DNA of 39,025 nt from Porticoccaceae bacterium (GCA_029242085.1 JAQWUP010000082.1:1-39025), one strand, 5' to 3'; numbered from the stretch's first letter, positions 9,497 to 18,285 are shown. The notes: a model not told the origin generated them from the sequence alone. Numbers and translations are program-made.

Positions 9497-10327
9497 ATGT
9501 CCTTACAGTTTCTTCGACAGCGCAGTAAAAACGCCTTAGATCGCTTTAAAGTGCGCGATCTCGGTTTGACTGCAGAGGGGCTAGAGGCTTGGGGTAAGAC
9601 CGATTTTGGTCGCTATCTGCGCCATCATGAGCAGCGAGTGTTACAGGAAAAATATGCCCGGCTGCCAGGCTACCGCTTAATGCATCTGGGTCTGGCTCCA
9701 GATCAGCAGCTTCTGGATTGTTTTGAGCATATGCATCGCTTCTCGCTCAGCGCGGCACCTTCGGCAGAGGCGGCGGCAATAAGCAGCTGCGCCGAGCTAC
9801 CACTGCCCGCAGATGTTGTCGATGTCGCGGTGCTGCACCACGCCGTTGAGTTCTCGGTATCGCCCAAAGCAGTGTTGGCCGAAGTTAGTCGAGTGGTAGC
9901 CCCCGGCGGCCATCTGCTGCTGTGTATGTTCAATCCCTATGGTCCCCATGGCGCGCTCAAGTTTCCCATGCAGCTGTTTTCTGATCGCCCCCAGTACTGC
10001 TTTCACAATCTGCGCAAAGGGCGGGTGATTGACTGGCTGTCGCTATTAAACTTTCAGGTGCTGGAAATAGATCACGGCGCCTACAATCTGCCGCTCAATC
10101 GCTCGCATTGGACCGAACAGGATTCAATCTGGGAAAAATTTGGCCAAAAGGTTCGCTTTCCACTGGGTAATTTCTATATTATCCACGCGGTTAAACGGGT
10201 GGCCCGCGGTATCAGCTCGAGAAGTTTATGGCGCAAGGCGACCACTGACAGCCACTTTATGGGGTCGCGCCAGCAGGCTGACCCGATGCGTAAAAAAAAT
10301 ACTAAACCTCCACAGGGAACATCATGA
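9497..10327 (+). CDS. yafS: YafS-like class I SAM methyltransferase-fold protein
   Basis: Predicted SAM-dependent methyltransferase-like protein of unknown substrate. I start it at the ATG giving [17 protein letters not shown] (276 residues); an in-frame GTG 25 codons upstream would add a sequence rich in Ile/Asn/His with no family look. The later half of the Rossmann fold is recognisable ([14 protein letters not shown], then [18 protein letters not shown]). At the usual Gly-rich SAM loop (GxGxG) it reads [10 protein letters not shown], so cofactor binding is uncertain. Its place, divergent from mltD and directly before rnhA with an ATGA overlap, matches E. coli yafS. The basic C-terminal tail (RKKNTKPPQ) is probably disordered. 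The fold is likely, the activity unproven. Confidence 0.75.
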   Translation: MSLQFLRQRSKNALDRFKVRDLGLTAEGLEAWGKTDFGRYLRHHEQRVLQEKYARLPGYRLMHLGLAPDQQLLDCFEHMHRFSLSAAPSAEAAAISSCAELPLPADVVDVAVLHHAVEFSVSPKAVLAEVSRVVAPGGHLLLCMFNPYGPHGALKFPMQLFSDRPQYCFHNLRKGRVIDWLSLLNFQVLEIDHGAYNLPLNRSHWTEQDSIWEKFGQKVRFPLGNFYIIHAVKRVARGISSRSLWRKATTDSHFMGSRQQADPMRKKNTKPPQGTS

Positions 10328-10755
10328 ATATGGTTGAAATTTTCACAGACGGAGCCTGTCGCGGTAATCCCGGTCCCGGTGGCTGGGGCGTATTGATGCG
10401 TTACGCGGGCGAAGAAAAATCACTCTGGGGTGGCGAGGCTGAGACAACCAATAATCGCATGGAGCTAAATGCTGTTATCGAGGGTCTTGCGGCGCTGAAA
10501 AGACCCTGTGCAGTGACATTGACCTCAGATTCTACCTATGTGCTTAAAGGTATCCAAGAATGGATGCCCAACTGGAAAAAGCGTGGCTGGAAAACGGCCT
10601 CTAAACAGCCGGTTAAAAATGTTGATCTGTGGCAAAAACTCGATGCAGTTATCGGCGAACATAAGATAGACTGGAAGTGGGTAAAAGGCCACAGTGGCCA
10701 CCGCGAAAATGAAATTGCCGATCAGTTGGCCAATCGCGGCATCGACGAGCTGTAA
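10324..10755 (+). CDS. rnhA: Ribonuclease HI
   Basis: Cleaves the RNA strand of RNA-DNA hybrids (R-loops, Okazaki primers). The 143-residue protein has all active-site residues: D9 in [13 protein letters not shown]47 in NNRMELNA, D69 in TSDSTYV, H123 in KGHSGH and D133 in [10 protein letters not shown]. The basic protrusion ([20 protein letters not shown]) used for substrate binding is present. Its start overlaps the yafS stop by four bases (ATGA); an alternative ATG two codons later would also fit. Followed by dnaQ after 33 bases in the same orientation, whereas E. coli has rnhA and dnaQ divergent. Confidence 0.97.
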   Translation: MNMVEIFTDGACRGNPGPGGWGVLMRYAGEEKSLWGGEAETTNNRMELNAVIEGLAALKRPCAVTLTSDSTYVLKGIQEWMPNWKKRGWKTASKQPVKNVDLWQKLDAVIGEHKIDWKWVKGHSGHRENEIADQLANRGIDEL

Positions 10756-10788
10756 TTGCACTTCCACCTGGATAGATAAGCAGAGACC

Positions 10789-11508
10789 ATGAGACAGATT
10801 GTTCTTGATACAGAAACCACCGGCCTGGAAACCTCTCAGGATCATCGAATTATCGAGATCGGCTGCGTGGAAATGGTCAATCGCAAGCTCACTGGCCGTC
10901 ATTATCATCAATATATCAATCCGCAACGCAAGGTCGACGAGGGTGCTATGGAAGTCCATGGTATTACCGACCAATTTCTTGAAGACAAACCATTATTTGA
11001 AGTTATATCGCCGGAGTTCTTTGAGTTTGTTAATGGCGCCGACCTGATCATTCACAATGCCCCCTTTGATATTGGGTTTATCAATCACGAGACCTCCAAG
11101 CTGCGGCCCAAACCCAAGTCTATTGAAACTGGCTGTCGCATTATTGATACTCTGGCACTGGCGCGACAAAAGCATCCGGGGCAGAAAAATAATCTCGATG
11201 CGCTGTGTAAACGCTATGGCGTTGATAATTCTCAGCGCGACCTACACGGCGCATTACTAGATGCAGAAATTTTGGCCGATGTCTATCTGCTGATGACCGG
11301 CGGGCAGGTCAGTCTTAATATGAGTGATTCGTCCGACGGGGATAATGGTGAAATGAACAGCGCCTCGACTATTCGGCGTCTGCCCGCAACCCGCCCGCCA
11401 CTGCGAGTTATTGCCGCCAGCGCTCAAGAGCTGGAGGATCACCATAAGAAGCTAGATGCCATCAAGGCTAAAAGCGGTGAATGTATCTGGCTAAATACTG
11501 GCGAATAA
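10789..11508 (+). CDS. dnaQ: DNA polymerase III epsilon subunit (3'-5' proofreading exonuclease)
   Basis: Proofreading subunit of the replicative polymerase core. The 239 residues hold a DEDDh exonuclease domain: D7 and E9 in VLDTETTG, ExoII Asp in IIHNAPFDIGF, and the ExoIII His/Asp in DLHGALLDAEILADVYL. The C-terminal part after about residue 185, which contacts the polymerase alpha subunit, is Ala/Arg-rich and then GECIWLNTGE at the end. It is co-directional with rnhA and lies only four bases before the hrpA start, so the three genes probably form a single transcript. Confidence 0.97.
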   Translation: MRQIVLDTETTGLETSQDHRIIEIGCVEMVNRKLTGRHYHQYINPQRKVDEGAMEVHGITDQFLEDKPLFEVISPEFFEFVNGADLIIHNAPFDIGFINHETSKLRPKPKSIETGCRIIDTLALARQKHPGQKNNLDALCKRYGVDNSQRDLHGALLDAEILADVYLLMTGGQVSLNMSDSSDGDNGEMNSASTIRRLPATRPPLRVIAASAQELEDHHKKLDAIKAKSGECIWLNTGE

Positions 11509-11512
11509 TAGT

Positions 11513-14500
11513 TTGTCCTCGCAACAGCCAACCAGTCCAGAAGCCAAATCTCTCAGTCAAGCGCCGACTAAAAATGCAGATTTTGAACAGCTCGCCCAAT
11601 GGTTGCCTCAATCGGTAGGCAGCCGTGATTTATTTCGTCTCGGCCGTCAGCTAAAAGAGTTACAGCGACAGTGGTCGGCTAAAAAAGATATAGCAACGGC
11701 CTGGCAGAAGTGGTCTTCCAATGCGCTGCGTTCCAGCACTCAGGTGGCTGCGCGGCAGCAGACCGTGCCACAGATTAACTATCCGGATCTGCCGGTCAGT
11801 GCCCGCTGTGAAGAAATTCGCGAGTTGATTGTCGAGCAGCAGGTTGTCGTTATTGCCGGTGAAACTGGCTCAGGCAAGACTACCCAGATCCCAAAAATCT
11901 GCCTGCAGGCCGGTCGTGGAGTACGCGGCATTATTGGTCATACCCAGCCACGCAGAATTGCTGCACGCACCGTTGCGGATCGTATCGCCAGCGAATTAAA
12001 AACCCCGCTGGGTGAGGCGGTGGGTTATCAGGTGCGGTTCTCAGATCAGAGTTCCAGCAAAAGTCTGATCAAGCTGATGACCGATGGCATACTGCTGGCA
12101 GAAATTCAGAATGATAAGTTTCTCAGTAAGTACGACACGCTTATTATCGATGAGGCCCATGAGCGTAGCCTCAATATTGATTTCCTGCTAGGTTATTTAA
12201 AAAACCTACTGGTGCAACGCCAAGATCTTAAATTAATTATTACCTCTGCCACCATTGATGTAGAGAAATTTTCCAAGCACTTTAATAATGCGCCAGTGGT
12301 TGAGGTGTCCGGGCGAACTTTTCCCGTCGAAATTGTATACAGCAATGACGATGTCCTCGACAGTGACCGCGACCAAAAAATTATTGAATGCTTACAAGAT
12401 ATACAGGCCAATCGAAGGGCCGGTGATGTGCTGGTATTCCTCAGTGGTGAGCGTGAAATTCGCGAAGCCAATCTCGCCATTAAGCGCGCTCAGTTGCCCC
12501 ATACAGAGGTGGTGCCACTCTATGCCAGATTGAGCCTTGCCGAGCAGAGTAAAATCTTTGCTCCGCACAGAGGAAGGCGGGTTATTTTAAGTACTAATGT
12601 TGCCGAGACCTCGCTCACCGTTCCCGGTATTGGCTATGTGATTGACACTGGGCGCGCGCGATTGTCGCGCTACAGTTTCCGCACTAAGGTGCAGCGTCTT
12701 CCCATAGAAGCTATTTCTCAGGCCAGCGCCAATCAGCGTGCCGGGCGCTGTGGCCGGGTGAGCAATGGCATCTGCTATCGTCTCTACGCAGAGGACGATT
12801 TTAATAACCGCCCAGAGTTCACCGACCCAGAGATTGTGCGGACCAATTTAGCCGCGGTGATATTGCAAATGCTGCAGCTAAATATTGGTGATATACGCAG
12901 TTTTCCCTTTGTTGACCCACCCGATAATCGCATGATCAATGATGGCTTTAAACTGCTTGAGGAGCTACAGGCGGTCACCGCTAAAGGCAAGCTAACCTCT
13001 CTGGGTAAGAAGCTGGTATCTGTGCCCTTAGATCCGAGATTTGCAAGGATGATTCTGGAGTCAGCAAAACTTGGTTCACTGACTGAAGTGATGATTATCA
13101 CCACTGGGCTCAGTATCCAAGACCCGAGAGAGCGGCCGGCTGACAAGCAGCAGGCTGCCGACCAGTGCCATCAACAGTGGCAGGACGAAGACTCCGACTT
13201 TATGTCGCTGCTAAATCTGTGGCGTCATTTTGAAACTAAGCGCCAAGATTTATCCACTAACCAGTTCAGCAAGTACTGCCGCGCCAACTATGTGTCTTTT
13301 TTGCGCATGAAAGAATGGCGCGACTTGCACTATCAGGTACATACCGCCGTTCGAGCACTCAAGCTTGGCAGCAATCAAAAGCCGGCAGAATATGCGGCCA
13401 TTCATCAGGCGATTCTCTCGGGCCTCCTCGGGCAGGTGGGTATACGCGAGGAAAAGTGGGAATTTCTCGGCACCAGAAATCGCAAGTTCTTTATCTTTCC
13501 CGGTTCGGGACTGAGTAAAAAGCCACCCAAGTGGATTATGGCGGGCTCACTGATGGAAACCGCTAAGCAGTATGCACTGAATGTGGCCAAAATTGATTCC
13601 GACTGGCTGGAGTCATTGGCGGGTCATCTGGTTAAAAAAACCTATAGCGAACCCTTCTACCATCAAAGGGCCGGTCAGGTCATGGCCAAAGAGCGCCAAA
13701 CTCTATTTGGTTTGACTATTGTTGAAGGCAAGAACACCGTCTATGGCAATGTTGCACCGGTAGAGGCGCGGGCTGTATTTATTCAGCAGGCGCTGGTTGA
13801 GCAGGGCTATCGTGGCAAAGGTCACTTTTATCGGCACAATCAAAAACTAGTCGAAGAGTTACAGGCACTGGAAGATCGCTTTCGTCGCCGCGACCTGTTG
13901 GCTGAACAAAAAGTGATCTACAGCTTTTACGACGAGCGTGTTCCTGCGGGCATTTATAATCTGCCGGCGTTTGAGAAGTGGCGAAAAGGTGCAGAGCAAG
14001 AAAATGCCAGCTTGCTTAAGATCAATAAAGACTCTCTATTACTCCGTGGTCTGGCCGAAGATGAAGAGGCCCAGTTTCCTGAAATAATTAGCTGCGATGG
14101 TATTGAGTTTGAACTCAGCTACCATTTTCAGCCCGGTCATGATCAGGATGGCGTCAGCGCCATTGTTCCATTGGCTCTGCTGCATCAGCTGCCACGCTAC
14201 TTTTTCGAATGGCTGGTGCCGGGCATGTTGCGGGATAAATGCATCGCCCTGATTAAAACCCTGCCCAAGCAGACAAGGCGCCATCTTGTGCCAGTGCCAG
14301 ACTATGTCGACAAGATACTGTTACAGGCCAGAGCCCAGGATCGACCGATTACCGAGGTTTTAGCTGAGCAGCTTAAGCGGCACACAGGCGTCTCAGTGAA
14401 TGATCAGGATTGGAAGGCAGATAATCTTGATCCCTGGTATCGCATGAATTTTATTCTGTGTGATGAAGCGGGTAAAACCGTAGCTATGGCGCGCAGCTTG

Positions 14501-15463
14501 GAACAGCTGCAGCGCGATTTTAAACAGCAGATTAGTGCCGGGCTGGAACAGCAGGCGTCCGATGACTCAATATCCCGACAGGATATTGTCGAATGGGACT
14601 TTGCCGAGTTGCCCGAGGAAGTAACATTAAAGCGCGGCAAAATAAGCATTAAAGCCTGGCCTGCACTTAAAGACTGTGGCGAATCTGTCGCCATTGAAGT
14701 GCTGGATAATCCATTGACCGCCGATAAAATTAGCCGTCAGGGGCAGCTGCGGTTGGCGCTGCTAAAAGGTCGTGAACAGGTTAAGTATCTGACTAAAAAT
14801 CTACTCCGTGGTACCGAGCTGGCGCTAAAGGCGGCGTCTATTGGCAATCGTCAGGAACTTGTCGCCGCGCTGATTAATGCCAGTTTTCAGGAGGCCATTT
14901 TTAGTGGCAAACAGGTGCTTCGCCAGCAGCGCGACTTTGATCAGGCCTATCAAATGGGCATAGGCCTGGTGGTCGATATAGCGCAGCAGCATGCCGCCCA
15001 TATTGAATCAGTACTGCCGCAGCTGCACAGCAATCAAAAGCAATTGCGGTCGCTGGGGCTAAGTGCAATTTATGCGAAAGACGATATCAATCAACAGCTA
15101 AGCTGGTTATTTCAGCCTGCGACTTTATCCGGCGCAGGCCTCGATAAAACCAGCCAATACCCCCGCCTAGTTCGCGCCATGCAAATTAGAATCGAAAAAC
15201 TCAGCTCGCAAATTAATAAAGACCGCAGCTACATCCAACAGCTAGAGAGCTTTGCCGAGCCCATCAGTGGCTTACACGGGCAGATGCTGTCTCATGAACT
15301 TGAAGAGGCCATTTGGGAATTTCAGTGGTTACTCGAGGAGTATCGAGTGTCACTGTTCGCCCAGCAATTAAAAACCCGGGTGCCTGTGTCTGAGAAGCGC
15401 CTGAAAAAACACTGGTCAGATATTCACGACAGGTTGCGCAGATACCTGGTTGAGGGAAGCTAG
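11513..15463 (+). CDS. hrpA: ATP-dependent RNA helicase HrpA (DEAH-box)
   Basis: DEAH-box RNA helicase; in E. coli HrpA takes part in fimbrial mRNA processing and in clearing stalled ribosomes. The 1316 residues, close to E. coli's 1300, contain a short N-terminal region (DLFRLGRQLKELQRQW), Walker A GETGSGKTT (116-124), the DEAH box (213-216), SATID (motif III), QRAGRCGR (motif VI), the helicase-associated winged-helix/ratchet region, and a long HrpA-specific C-terminal domain. The start appears to be a TTG at 11513 with no good ribosome site: homology to HrpA begins upstream of any in-frame ATG, and the TTG lies four bases after the dnaQ stop, so translational coupling is the likely route. 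Start position is less sure than identity. Confidence 0.93.
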   Translation: MSSQQPTSPEAKSLSQAPTKNADFEQLAQWLPQSVGSRDLFRLGRQLKELQRQWSAKKDIATAWQKWSSNALRSSTQVAARQQTVPQINYPDLPVSARCEEIRELIVEQQVVVIAGETGSGKTTQIPKICLQAGRGVRGIIGHTQPRRIAARTVADRIASELKTPLGEAVGYQVRFSDQSSSKSLIKLMTDGILLAEIQNDKFLSKYDTLIIDEAHERSLNIDFLLGYLKNLLVQRQDLKLIITSATIDVEKFSKHFNNAPVVEVSGRTFPVEIVYSNDDVLDSDRDQKIIECLQDIQANRRAGDVLVFLSGEREIREANLAIKRAQLPHTEVVPLYARLSLAEQSKIFAPHRGRRVILSTNVAETSLTVPGIGYVIDTGRARLSRYSFRTKVQRLPIEAISQASANQRAGRCGRVSNGICYRLYAEDDFNNRPEFTDPEIVRTNLAAVILQMLQLNIGDIRSFPFVDPPDNRMINDGFKLLEELQAVTAKGKLTSLGKKLVSVPLDPRFARMILESAKLGSLTEVMIITTGLSIQDPRERPADKQQAADQCHQQWQDEDSDFMSLLNLWRHFETKRQDLSTNQFSKYCRANYVSFLRMKEWRDLHYQVHTAVRALKLGSNQKPAEYAAIHQAILSGLLGQVGIREEKWEFLGTRNRKFFIFPGSGLSKKPPKWIMAGSLMETAKQYALNVAKIDSDWLESLAGHLVKKTYSEPFYHQRAGQVMAKERQTLFGLTIVEGKNTVYGNVAPVEARAVFIQQALVEQGYRGKGHFYRHNQKLVEELQALEDRFRRRDLLAEQKVIYSFYDERVPAGIYNLPAFEKWRKGAEQENASLLKINKDSLLLRGLAEDEEAQFPEIISCDGIEFELSYHFQPGHDQDGVSAIVPLALLHQLPRYFFEWLVPGMLRDKCIALIKTLPKQTRRHLVPVPDYVDKILLQARAQDRPITEVLAEQLKRHTGVSVNDQDWKADNLDPWYRMNFILCDEAGKTVAMARSLEQLQRDFKQQISAGLEQQASDDSISRQDIVEWDFAELPEEVTLKRGKISIKAWPALKDCGESVAIEVLDNPLTADKISRQGQLRLALLKGREQVKYLTKNLLRGTELALKAASIGNRQELVAALINASFQEAIFSGKQVLRQQRDFDQAYQMGIGLVVDIAQQHAAHIESVLPQLHSNQKQLRSLGLSAIYAKDDINQQLSWLFQPATLSGAGLDKTSQYPRLVRAMQIRIEKLSSQINKDRSYIQQLESFAEPISGLHGQMLSHELEEAIWEFQWLLEEYRVSLFAQQLKTRVPVSEKRLKKHWSDIHDRLRRYLVEGS

Positions 15464-15493
15464 GTCCGTAAAATAAAAAATCCCAGCGGTGAT

Positions 15494-15521
15494 GAAACTT
15501 ACCTAACGCCATTCAGTCTGA
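15494..15521 (+). promoter_or_regulatory. Possible sigma-E/ECF-type promoter for hvfABC
   Basis: GAAACTT (15494-15500), a 15-base spacer, then GTCTGA (15516-15521), close to the GGAACTT / TCTGA pattern of RpoE-type sigma factors. It would give a leader of about 60 bases before hvfA. A weaker sigma-70 alternative starts at TTGAAA (15530). Pattern match only. Confidence 0.35.
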
Positions 15522-15575
15522 ATAGCATCTTGAAACCATACTGGTTCTTGATTTATGGATAACAATTAGTCTCTC

Positions 15576-15581
15576 AAGGAG
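15576..15581 (+). promoter_or_regulatory. Strong ribosome binding site of hvfA
   Basis: AAGGAG, eight bases before the hvfA ATG. It is much better than the sites seen for the downstream hvfB and hvfC, which fits a precursor peptide made in excess over its modifying enzymes. Confidence 0.7.
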
Positions 15582-15589
15582 AAATTTCA

Positions 15590-15829
15590 ATGTCTAAACA
15601 AACAATCAAACCTTTGGCAGCAGCATGTGGCGTAGCATTTATAGCGTCTGTGGCACTATCCCCAGCAGCATTAGCCGCGGGCAACCCTTTTCAGGCAGAC
15701 CAACTCTCATCCGGTTACAACATCGCTGGTGATGCTGCAGAGGGCAAATGTGGTGAAGGTAAGTGCGGTGGCGAAAAGGCTGCATATGAAGGTAAGTGCG
15801 GTGAAGGAAAATGTGGCGGCGACCAATAG
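15590..15829 (+). CDS. hvfA: HvfA-type RiPP metallophore precursor with four EGKCG motifs
   Basis: Small secreted peptide precursor, 79 residues. An N-terminal signal peptide (MSKQTIKPLAAACGVAFIAS, cleavage probably after ALA near residues 29-30) is followed by GNPFQADQLSSGYNIAGDAA and a core with EGKCG at 51-55, 56-60, 67-71 and 72-76. The two EGKCGEGKCG pairs are split by GEKAAY, with Cys54, 59, 70 and 75. In the described HvfA/bufferin families such Cys residues are modified by a DUF692 (MNIO) enzyme and the product binds copper or other metals. The next two genes are the matching maturase and partner, with a nine-base gap. Membership in this RiPP class is well supported by motif plus context; the exact modification and metal here are inference. 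Confidence 0.9.
   Translation: MSKQTIKPLAAACGVAFIASVALSPAALAAGNPFQADQLSSGYNIAGDAAEGKCGEGKCGGEKAAYEGKCGEGKCGGDQ
15754..15803 (+). repeat. 17-base direct repeat within the hvfA core
   Basis: TGAAGGTAAGTGCGGTG occurs at 15754-15770 and again at 15787-15803, 33 bases (11 codons) apart. It shows recent duplication of an EGKCG-bearing unit at the DNA level; the other two EGKCG motifs use different codons. Confidence 0.8.
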
Positions 15830-15838
15830 GCGCCATCG

Positions 15839-16726
15839 ATGACCTCTGGTCTACACAGTCATAGCTTGTTAGATAACCAGAGTACAACCAGCCGCTATGC
15901 CGTTGCAGGCGCGGGGCTGGGACTAAGGCGGGCTCTACTGGGCCCGCTTTCTTCTGTCACCACAGATGATATTCAGTTTATCGAGGTGGCGCCGGAAAAC
16001 TGGATCAATGTAGGCGGCCGCTACGGCAAAGCCTTTCGTGAATACACTGAAAAATTCCCCACGGTTATTCACGGCCTGTCTCTCTCCATAGGTTCGCCGG
16101 CACCCCTAGATTGGAATTTGCTTGGCCAAATCAAAGCCTTTATGGCGCAACATAATATTCTTAGTTATACCGAACATCTCAGCTACTGCAGTGATACTGG
16201 CCATCTCTATGATCTTATGCCAATTCCTTTTACCAGCGCCGCGGTGGACTATGTCGCCGACCGTATCAGTCGGGTTCAAGACTTTTTGGGCCAGCGTATC
16301 GCCATGGAAAACGTGTCCTATTACGCCGCACCGCAGCAGGAGATGTCGGAGATAGAATTTACCAATGCAGTGATAGAAAAGGCCGACTGTAACCTCTTAC
16401 TCGATATCAATAATATTTATGTCAACAGTATTAACCATGGTTACGATGCGCGGAAATTTCTAGCCGCGCTACCCGGCCATCGCGTGGTCTATGGCCATAT
16501 AGCAGGACATTATGAGGAGGCAGAGGACTTGCGCATCGATACCCATGGTGCCGATGTTATAGATCCAGTTTGGGATCTTCTCGATCTGTCCTATCAGCAG
16601 TTTGGTGTATTCCCAACCCTGCTCGAGCGCGACTTTAATATTCCCCCAGTGGATGAATTAGTACTAGAAGTGGGACGTATTAGGTCAATTCAGCGCGCCA
16701 ATCAAAAGGTGTTTGTCGATGCCTAA
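15839..16726 (+). CDS. hvfB: HvfB-type DUF692 (MNIO) RiPP maturase
   Basis: Multinuclear non-haem iron-dependent oxidative enzyme (DUF692, TIM-barrel) predicted to modify the Cys residues of HvfA in the cytoplasm before export. The 295-residue protein keeps the family's ligand motifs: H78 (IHGLSLSIG), E112-H113 (YTEHLSYCSD), E157 (AMENVSYY), D189/N192 and H200 (LLLDINNIYVNSINHG), H220 and H224 (YGHIAGHYEE), H236 (DTHGADVID) and E263 (LLERDFNIP). Together these are typical of an active MNIO. The ATG follows the precursor stop by nine bases and its 3' end overlaps hvfC by eight bases, so the three genes are translated as a unit. The first ~20 residues are Ser/Thr-rich and may be a lineage-specific extension. 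Confidence 0.92.
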   Translation: MTSGLHSHSLLDNQSTTSRYAVAGAGLGLRRALLGPLSSVTTDDIQFIEVAPENWINVGGRYGKAFREYTEKFPTVIHGLSLSIGSPAPLDWNLLGQIKAFMAQHNILSYTEHLSYCSDTGHLYDLMPIPFTSAAVDYVADRISRVQDFLGQRIAMENVSYYAAPQQEMSEIEFTNAVIEKADCNLLLDINNIYVNSINHGYDARKFLAALPGHRVVYGHIAGHYEEAEDLRIDTHGADVIDPVWDLLDLSYQQFGVFPTLLERDFNIPPVDELVLEVGRIRSIQRANQKVFVDA

Positions 16727-17489
16727 GGCGAAAGTAAACTTCCAGCAGACTCAGCGCCAGTTTGCAGATCATATCCGCCACCCAGACTTTAATGCGGCGC
16801 CAGCAGATATCGAGGATCGCCGTCTAAAAATTTACCGCGATCTGTTCTTTAATAATATTGAATCGTTTTTAGCCTCAGGATTTCCGATTCTCAAATCTAT
16901 CGTCGACCCCCAAAACTGGCTGGAGATGGTGCGGGACTTTGTTTATCGCCATCAGAGTCTAAGCCCTTATTTCCTGCAAATTAGTGAAGAGTTTTTACGC
17001 TATCTACAGCAGGAGCGAGAGACCCAGCCCGCCGATCCAGCATTTATGTTGGAGCTCGCCCATTATGAATGGGTTGAGTTGGCGCTGGACGTCTCCACCT
17101 TAGCAATCCCCGAGGACATAGCATTAACCGGCGATGTGCTGGAGCAGCACCCAGTTGTATCGCCCACAGCCTGGCGTTTGTCCTACCGTTATCCGGTGCA
17201 TAAAATAGGTCCGAATTATCAACCCATAGAGCAGGAGCTTGAAGCGGGCGGCACCACAATTATTGTCTATCGCAATCGTGATTTAGAGGTTGGCTTTATG
17301 GAGTCAAACCCAATTACAGTGCGGCTACTGGATCTTCTAGAAACTGAGCAGCTATCGGGAAGAGCGTCTATATTAAGGCTAGCCGAGGAGATAAATCACC
17401 CACAACCTGAGAGTCTTCTGGCGTTTGGTGCAGAGCTTTTGCACAATCTTATGGATAGGGATGTTATCTGTGGATTTCATCAATTCTGA
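16719..17489 (+). CDS. hvfC: HvfC-type DUF2063 RiPP maturation partner
   Basis: Partner protein of the MNIO maturase. In characterised systems this family helps recognise the precursor and deliver it to the HvfB-like enzyme. The N-terminal DUF2063 region is clear (QTQRQFADHIRHPD, RRLKIYRDLFFNNIESFLAS, FPILKSIV), and the C-terminal half from about residue 130 (VVSPTAWRLSYRYPVHKIG) resembles the family's second domain, ending in a winged-helix-like stretch. Length 256. I start it at the ATG at 16719, which overlaps the hvfB stop by eight bases; a TTG two codons earlier is less likely. No DoxX-like membrane gene (hvfD), common in such operons, follows here. Confidence 0.88.
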   Translation: MPKAKVNFQQTQRQFADHIRHPDFNAAPADIEDRRLKIYRDLFFNNIESFLASGFPILKSIVDPQNWLEMVRDFVYRHQSLSPYFLQISEEFLRYLQQERETQPADPAFMLELAHYEWVELALDVSTLAIPEDIALTGDVLEQHPVVSPTAWRLSYRYPVHKIGPNYQPIEQELEAGGTTIIVYRNRDLEVGFMESNPITVRLLDLLETEQLSGRASILRLAEEINHPQPESLLAFGAELLHNLMDRDVICGFHQF

Positions 17490-17577
17490 TTTGCATAGGC
17501 GGTGTACGCAGCGATAAACTGCGAGTAGAATAAAAACCTATCTGACAGCCAATAAGCCTGATTTTCGAGTGAATACC

Positions 17578-18285
17578 ATGAAAGATACCAAGCTATTACT
17601 GACTTCTGTCCTCACCTTTATGCTGGCAACTTCGGCATTTGCTGAAGAAGAGCAAACAAATGATAGTTTCGAAGGCCTCAATCGCAAGGCTTTTGTGTTT
17701 AATGAGACGTTGGACAATGCGCTGCTTAAGCCAGTGGCTAAAACCTATGCCGCGGTTATTCCCGATCCCTTGGAGCGAGGGATTCTCAATGTGTTTAGTA
17801 ATCTCAACGAAGTCACCAACATACTCAATGATCTACTGCAGGCTAAATTTGCGCATGCTGGCCATGATTCGGGTCGATTTTTGATCAATACCACCATAGG
17901 TGTTGGCGGCCTGTTTGATGTGGCCCAACGCGCTGGCCTGGAAAAAAGTGAAGGTGAAGACTTTGGTCAAACCCTTGCCAATTGGGGGGTATCAGAGGGC
18001 CCCTACCTAATGCTGCCATTTGTCGGGCCATCAACATTGCGCGATGCGCCCTCTAAGATTATTGATAGCTTTGCCAATCCGGTGGCTTATATGGACCATG
18101 TGTCCACGCGCAACTCGGTAAGAGCATTGGATCTACTGGCCATGCGAGCCGATTTATTGGCACTGGATGACGTTATATCTGGCGACAGATACCTGTTTGT
18201 AAGAGATGTTTACCTGCAGCGTCGAGAGTATCTGGTCAGTGACGGTGCCATTGAAGATGACTTTGGCGATCTAGACGACTATTAA
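17578..18285 (+). CDS. mlaA: MlaA (VacJ) family outer-membrane phospholipid retrograde-trafficking protein
   Basis: Outer-membrane component that removes phospholipids from the outer leaflet and passes them to MlaC for return to the inner membrane. The 235 residues have the family's hallmarks: DSFEGLNRKAFVFNETLD, RFLINTTIGVGGLFDVA, EDFGQTLANWGVSEGPYLML and PFVGPSTLRDA. The N-terminus (MKDTKLLLTSVLTFMLATSA, then FAEEE) reads as an ordinary signal peptide with cleavage after AFA. There is no Cys, so unlike E. coli MlaA it cannot be a lipoprotein. An in-frame GTG three codons upstream is possible; I prefer the ATG, which has a GAG-rich site just ahead. No mlaBCDEF genes are in the window. Confidence 0.92.
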   Translation: MKDTKLLLTSVLTFMLATSAFAEEEQTNDSFEGLNRKAFVFNETLDNALLKPVAKTYAAVIPDPLERGILNVFSNLNEVTNILNDLLQAKFAHAGHDSGRFLINTTIGVGGLFDVAQRAGLEKSEGEDFGQTLANWGVSEGPYLMLPFVGPSTLRDAPSKIIDSFANPVAYMDHVSTRNSVRALDLLAMRADLLALDDVISGDRYLFVRDVYLQRREYLVSDGAIEDDFGDLDDY

